From Clostridia bacterium (lineage in GTDB: Bacteria; Bacillota; Clostridia; Christensenellales; Aristaeellaceae), in contig CAAEUQ010000052.1 in assembly GCA_900759005.1 (NCBI GenBank), positions 1 to 10,858 on the forward strand: a stretch of DNA of 10,858 nucleotides. Direction: 5' to 3'. The notes under the pieces are model-generated. The model had not been told where the DNA came from. It searched no databases and saw nothing but the letters and a program-made list of their open reading frames with translations. Below, piece after piece: positions 7,204 through 10,858 of the stretch. Each line of letters opens with the position of its first letter. Within the stretch, counting starts at the first letter, position 1. The translations under genes were made by a program, and so were the position numbers.

Positions 7204-8985
7204 TCAGCCGATCAGCTTTTCGAGCTCGTCGACGGTTTCGGCGAATACGCGCATTGCATTCTCGATCGCGTCGGGCTTCAGGAGATCCACGCCCGCGACC
7301 TTCAGCTCGTTCAGCGGATAATCGCTGCCGCCCAGGGACAGGAACTTGAGATAATCCTCCACGCCCTCGCCGCGGAACAGCTTATCGGCAATCGTAACCG
7401 CGCTGCAGAAGCCGGTGGAATACTGATAGACATAGAACGCGCGATAGAAATGCGGAATGCGCGCCCATTCGATATCGGTAATCGGATCGATCACTGCTCC
7501 CTGATAGTACTTCGCATTCAGGTCGTGATAGACCTTGTTCAACGCATCCGCGGTCAGCGGCTGACCCGCCTGATACATATCGTGCGCCTTTCTTTCGAAT
7601 TCAGCGAACAGCGTCTGGCGGAACACCGTCGTGCGGAAGCCCTCGAGGAAATGGTTCAGGATATACGCGCGGCGCTTCGGATCGGTTTCGACCTTCAGAA
7701 GGTACTTCGTCAGCAGCACTTCGTTGACCGTGGACGCGACCTCGGCGACGAAGATGCGGTAATCGTGATTCACGCCGTCCTGCGTTGTATCCGAGCGATA
7801 GGAATGCATCGCATGACCCAGCTCATGCGCGAGCGTGAACGCGTCGTCGAGCGTATTGGTGTAATTCAAAAGCACATAGGGATGCACGCCGAACACGCCG
7901 GAAGAGAACGCGCCGGTGGTCTTGCCCTTGTTCTCGTAAACATCGATCCAGCGCTCGTCAAACGCACGGCGGAGGGTCTTGCCGTATTCCTCGCCCATCG
8001 GCTTCGTCGCTTCCAGCACGAGCTGCTGCGCCTTTTCATAGGGCATATCGAAATCAACCTCGTCGATCATCGGAACATACAGGTCGTACAGGTGCAGCTC
8101 GTCCTGCCCCAGCGCCTTTCTACGCATTTCGAGATAGCGCTTCATCGTGCCCAGACCACTCTCCAGCGAGGAAACGAGATTGTCGTACAGCGAAACCGGA
8201 ACGTTATTGCCGTCCAGCGCCGCTTCGCAAGCGCTCTTATAGCCGCGCACATCGGAATCATAGCAATCGAACTTCACGCTGCCGGCATAGGTCGCGGTCA
8301 GGGTGTTGATGTATTTTTTGAATTCGCCGAAGTACTTTTCGAACGCATCCTTGCGTACCGCGGCGGATTTGCTTTCGCGATACACGCCAAACGTGCCGTG
8401 GCTCAGCGGCGCTTCGTTGCCGTTCTCATCGATCACATTCGGGAACGTCATATCGACGCTTTCGAACATATCAAACACGTTTCTCGGCGTGCCGGCAGCA
8501 TCGGACAGCATCGCGAGCATCTTTTCGCCCTCTTTATCGAGCATATGCGCGCGCATACGGCAAACATCCTCGATCATATGGCGATAGGTCTTTACGGAAT
8601 CGTCCTTCATGAACGAATCCAGCTTTTCTGAATCCATATCGAGGATTTCGGGATTCAGAAACGCAACCGCGGACTGGAATGCGGTCAGCAGCGAAATGCA
8701 GCGCGCTTCCATTTCCTGGTTCTTCGTGTCGCCGTTGTCGCCCGACTTTTTCAGAAAAGCGTAATTGGCGACGCGCTCGATCTGCTCTGTTACGGCGTAA
8801 ATTTTGTCCAGACCGTCCTTAAACGATTCGAGGGAATTTCCGAGCGTTCCCGGGATTGCGGAAAGCGTTTTGACCGCCTCGGTCGCCTGCTTCAGCGCGT
8901 CTTCCCACGCCTGATCGTTCGGGAAAATGGGTGTTAAATCCCACATATATTTCGGATCCATTTCGGCTCTTCTTTTCAGTTCCAT
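7204..8985 (-). CDS. pepF: Oligoendopeptidase F, M3-family zinc metallopeptidase
   Basis: This 593-residue cytosolic peptidase has the normal PepF length (about 600) and no signal peptide. The zinc site is intact: H387-E388-L-G-H391 supplies two histidine ligands and the catalytic glutamate, and E415 in FVAEVASTVNE is the third ligand. The C-terminal IPHFYRAFYVYQYSTG (510-525) holds the conserved His and Tyr residues that stabilise the transition state in M3 enzymes. PepF cleaves short peptides, roughly 7-17 residues, in peptide recycling. The N-terminal PKYMWDLTPIF (11-21) is the usual PepF opening, so the ATG at 8985, preceded by AAGGAG, is accepted; an ATG eight codons later is possible but has no better ribosome site. 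It leads an operon with the downstream CmpB-like membrane protein. No damage seen. Confidence 0.96.
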   Translation of the reverse strand: MELKRRAEMDPKYMWDLTPIFPNDQAWEDALKQATEAVKTLSAIPGTLGNSLESFKDGLDKIYAVTEQIERVANYAFLKKSGDNGDTKNQEMEARCISLLTAFQSAVAFLNPEILDMDSEKLDSFMKDDSVKTYRHMIEDVCRMRAHMLDKEGEKMLAMLSDAAGTPRNVFDMFESVDMTFPNVIDENGNEAPLSHGTFGVYRESKSAAVRKDAFEKYFGEFKKYINTLTATYAGSVKFDCYDSDVRGYKSACEAALDGNNVPVSLYDNLVSSLESGLGTMKRYLEMRRKALGQDELHLYDLYVPMIDEVDFDMPYEKAQQLVLEATKPMGEEYGKTLRRAFDERWIDVYENKGKTTGAFSSGVFGVHPYVLLNYTNTLDDAFTLAHELGHAMHSYRSDTTQDGVNHDYRIFVAEVASTVNEVLLTKYLLKVETDPKRRAYILNHFLEGFRTTVFRQTLFAEFERKAHDMYQAGQPLTADALNKVYHDLNAKYYQGAVIDPITDIEWARIPHFYRAFYVYQYSTGFCSAVTIADKLFRGEGVEDYLKFLSLGGSDYPLNELKVAGVDLLKPDAIENAMRVFAETVDELEKLIG

Positions 8986-9018
8986 CGTAGATTCACTCCT
9001 TCGGTTGATTTCTATTTT

Positions 9019-9047
9019 AGTATACCCATTTTCTTTCCAAAAAGCAA
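9019..9047 (-). promoter_or_regulatory. Sigma-A type promoter of pepF
   Basis: On the minus strand, TTGCTT (9042-9047) and TATACT (9019-9024) are separated by exactly 17 bases, the optimum. The -10 lies 33 bases before the pepF ATG. No operator-like symmetry is seen around it. Confidence 0.78.
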
Positions 9048-9230
9048 GGTTTTGAAAGAATTAGAACCGTCAGCGTGGATTTCTAAAAGGAACGGCCGCA
9101 AGTTCGAGTGGGGTTTTTCCAGAGAAAGGCGAAAATTCGCAGGTTTAGCGGCGCTAAATCAAGGGCTCTCAACGCGGAAACGGCGGAATAGCCGCCGAAA
9201 TTGTAGTCGTGAGAATTATAGAAATATGCT
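9048..9230. other. Hairpin-rich intergenic spacer
   Basis: This stretch between two minus-strand genes shows no convincing gene. It contains three short inverted repeats in a row: GCGAA-AA-TTCGC (9129-9140), TTTAGC-GGC-GCTAAA (9144-9158) and CGGCGG-AATAG-CCGCCG (9181-9197). The last, read on the minus strand, is followed by GTTTCC and could be a weak terminator for the small gene upstream. The rest may be a degenerate interspersed repeat or a structured 3' end. A wider TTAGAA/TTCTAA pair (about 9060-9085) is also present. Confidence 0.4.
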
Positions 9231-9650
9231 CTAGAAATGCATCCAGCTCCGATCTCCATCGCACATGAAATCCATCCGCCTGGCGCTCCGCTCGCGGCAA
9301 AACGCATACGCGCGTTCGAGCAGCAGTTCGTCCTTCGCAAACAGCTCGTAATCGCCGCCATCGTAATATAGAATCAGCATTTCACAATCGCTTTCCAGAT
9401 AATCCTCGAACGAATCGATCGCCGCTGGCTTGGCGTTCATCGGATATTGCCGCACGCGCGCAAAGCACGCTTCAGAAAGCTCCGGATATTCGCTTCTGAA
9501 CGCTTCACCCTCGTATTCTCCGGCTTTGCATTCGTAGTGATTGAACTCAGTGTCGTCGACCAGCCAAATATGACCGGAAATCTCCGTAAAATGCTCGAGC
9601 TCCGCGAAAAAATTTCCGCCGGATTCGATAAAATAAATGCCGCGCTTCAT
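9231..9650 (-). CDS. Small acidic hypothetical protein, possibly DUF2691-like
   Basis: The 139-residue protein is probably cytoplasmic, with no signal peptide or membrane helix. It is rich in Glu, Asp and aromatic residues. The start MKRGIYFIESGGNFFAELEH with a following WLVDD recalls the opening of DUF2691 proteins from Bacillus relatives, but I am not certain of this match and give no function. Five cysteines are scattered singly, not in a metal-binding pattern. AGGAG seven bases before the ATG at 9650 supports translation. Only 20 bases separate its start from a terminator-like hairpin that follows the potD-like gene, leaving no room for an ordinary promoter. It therefore probably depends on read-through or on a promoter inside the upstream gene. 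Confidence 0.72.
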   Translation of the reverse strand: MKRGIYFIESGGNFFAELEHFTEISGHIWLVDDTEFNHYECKAGEYEGEAFRSEYPELSEACFARVRQYPMNAKPAAIDSFEDYLESDCEMLILYYDGGDYELFAKDELLLERAYAFCRERSARRMDFMCDGDRSWMHF

Positions 9651-9659
9651 CTTCTTCTC

Positions 9660-9696
9660 CTGTTCAAATAAGCCCGCGTCGGTAAAAACGCGGGCT
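9660..9696 (-). terminator. Hairpin terminator or attenuator after the potD-like gene
   Basis: A perfect 9-bp GC-rich stem (9671-9679 with 9688-9696, AGCCCGCGT against ACGCGGGCT) has an 8-base loop and is followed on the minus strand by TTATTTG. It starts 15 bases after the TAA of the binding-protein gene. The U-tract is interrupted, so termination may be partial, which would let the next small gene be expressed. Confidence 0.7.
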
Positions 9697-9710
9697 GAAA
9701 GCGTATTTGA

Positions 9711-10858
9711 TTATCGAGCGAGGCGAACCGCCATCCAGGCCTTCTCGTAAAGGTCCATGCAGTCGCTGATGTCATGGAAGAATTCGCAGCGGGCGATCAC
9801 TTCGTCGGACGGATTCATGACCGCATAGGTGCGCGCGTCCTCGTCCTTCAAGCCGTCGGCAACCGCCTGAATTGGCGTGGAATAGGTGATGTAGTCCATG
9901 TTCATCTTCGCGATGTCCTCGCGGCACATGAAGTTGATAAACGCTTCGGCGCATTCCTTATTCTGGCTGCCCTTCGGGATGCACATTCCGTCGACCCAGA
10001 CATTGCTGCCTTCCTTCGGAACGACATAATTGAGCTTCTCGTTCTTGTTCATCGCGTAGAGCGCGTCGCCGGAATAGATCACCGCGAGCGCAGCTTCGTT
10101 GCCGACCATCTTGTCCTTCGTTTCGTCCAGCAGATAGCCCGCGGGAATGCCGCTCGTCTTCTGATTCACCAGCAGCTCTTCCGCTTCGCCGAGCTCCTTC
10201 TCATCGCGGCTGTTCATGGAATAGCCGAGCTTCTTCAGCGCCAGACCGATCGTATCGCGCTGAGAATTCATCATCAGCACCTGACCTTTGTAGGTCTCGT
10301 CGAACAGCGCATCCCAGCTGTCGATCGTGCCGGAAACCATATCCTCATTGTAGAGAATGCCGAACGTGCCCCACATATACGGAACGGAATACGTGCCGTT
10401 CGGGTCGTAATCGGTATTCTTCAGCCATTCGATCATGCCCGCGCGGTTCGGGATATTGTCGAGATTCAGCGTCTCAAGGCGATCCTCCGCGATCAGGCGC
10501 TCAATCATATAATCGGACGGGAAGATCACGTCGTACATCGCCGCGCCCGCTTCGAGCTTGGTGTACATTTCTTCGTTCGTAGTATAATTTACATAGTCAA
10601 CCTTCGCGCCGGTTTCCTGCTCGAACAGGTCGATCACCTCGGGATCGATATAATCGTAGCAGTTGAATACCGTCAGCGTCGTTCCCGCAAAGGAGACGGG
10701 CTCAACCTGCGCAGTTTCGACGGCAGGCGCTTCAGTTGCCGTCTGCGCCGCGACTTCAGGCTCAGTCGTTTCCGCGGCAGCGGGTTCTTCGGTCGCAGCA
10801 GGTTCCTCGGTCGCTGCCTCCGTTGCGGCGGGCGCTTCGGTGGCGGATTCGGTTGCAG
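9711..10858 (-). CDS. potD: PotD-type polyamine-binding protein of an ABC transporter, 5' end outside the window
   Basis: At least 381 codons are present, running off the window edge. The visible N-terminal part (nt about 10675-10858) is a low-complexity Ala-Thr-Glu-Pro linker with repeats such as ATEAPA and ATEEPA. It leads into the binding domain at GTTLTVFNCYDYIDPEVIDL. The missing 5' end should encode a lipoprotein signal that anchors the protein outside the membrane. PotD-family features are clear: WGTFGILYNEDMV, RDTIGLALKKLGYS, WVDGMCIPKGS (the Trp and Asp match the E. coli polyamine-contact pair W255/D257) and YSTPIQA. The Asp168 contact of E. coli appears replaced by Ser, and Glu171 by Asp, judged by eye, so the exact ligand (spermidine, putrescine or a relative) is open. 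The permease and ATPase genes are expected beyond 10858. The GTG at 10637 is not the start, because the PotD domain begins upstream of it. Confidence 0.92.
   Translation of the reverse strand, partial: ATESATEAPAATEAATEEPAATEEPAAAETTEPEVAAQTATEAPAVETAQVEPVSFAGTTLTVFNCYDYIDPEVIDLFEQETGAKVDYVNYTTNEEMYTKLEAGAAMYDVIFPSDYMIERLIAEDRLETLNLDNIPNRAGMIEWLKNTDYDPNGTYSVPYMWGTFGILYNEDMVSGTIDSWDALFDETYKGQVLMMNSQRDTIGLALKKLGYSMNSRDEKELGEAEELLVNQKTSGIPAGYLLDETKDKMVGNEAALAVIYSGDALYAMNKNEKLNYVVPKEGSNVWVDGMCIPKGSQNKECAEAFINFMCREDIAKMNMDYITYSTPIQAVADGLKDEDARTYAVMNPSDEVIARCEFFHDISDCMDLYEKAWMAVRLAR
10675..10858 (-). repeat. Ala-Thr-Glu-Pro low-complexity linker in the PotD-like protein
   Basis: About 60 visible residues are built almost only from A, T, E, P and some V, with loose 5-6 residue repeats (ATESATEAPAATEAATEEPA). 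It lies between the presumed lipid anchor and the folded domain, so it would act as a flexible, acidic tether across the wall. Its full length is unknown because the window ends inside it. Confidence 0.8.

Noticed and set aside
7192..8631. A 479-codon plus-strand frame opposite pepF
   Set aside because: It is a codon-bias shadow; pepF is unambiguous with an intact HELGH site on the other strand.
9052..9361. Small open frames on both strands in the hairpin-rich spacer (60 and 92 codons)
   Set aside because: Neither has a ribosome site or a recognisable product. The minus-strand one overlaps the better supported 139-residue gene in another frame, and inverted repeats explain the local composition.
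9711..10637. GTG at 10637 as start of the binding-protein gene
   Set aside because: The PotD domain already begins at about 10684 (LTVFNCYDYIDPE) and the frame is open to the window edge, so the GTG is an internal valine codon.

Overview
The window looks like chromosomal DNA of an uncultured Clostridia-type bacterium (Bacillota). This is inferred from strong AGGAGG-type ribosome binding sites, compact operons, and a gene set typical of gut Clostridia: a DhaS-like TetR regulator, an MMPL transporter paired with a secreted 'xxxLxxG' heptad protein, M3 oligoendopeptidase F, a CmpB-type membrane protein and a PotD-type binding protein. Codon use is GC-rich and uniform. I see no phage, insertion sequence, CRISPR array, tRNA or rRNA.

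Layout. Positions 1-235 hold the possible tail of an unknown upstream gene and a clear promoter. Positions 236-6151 are a plus-strand block: a TetR-family regulator with its own terminator, then a new promoter and a tight three-gene operon. The operon encodes a six-helix HdeD/DUF308 membrane protein, a 12-helix MMPL/RND transporter, and a large secreted coiled-coil protein that starts one base after the MMPL stop codon. Two back-to-back terminators (6166-6268) separate this from a minus-strand block covering 6279-10858. Read in its own direction, that block holds the 3' part of a polyamine-type binding protein (potD-like, cut by the window end), a hairpin terminator, a small acidic hypothetical protein, a hairpin-rich spacer, and a pepF plus CmpB-like permease operon with its own promoter.

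How the genes work together. The plus-strand block reads as one regulated envelope module. The TetR protein probably controls itself and the three-gene operon, because both promoters carry the same GTCAAAAT element. The MMPL protein would move a lipid-like or amphipathic substrate, or a drug, and the secreted coiled-coil protein would be its extracytoplasmic partner. The MMPL and heptad-protein pairing recurs in Clostridia but has no settled function that I know of, so this is the best candidate for an under-described system. Its most distinctive feature is the coiled-coil protein's 17-residue tandem repeats inside a 208-residue-offset internal duplication. The minus-strand block is mostly housekeeping: peptide turnover and polyamine uptake.
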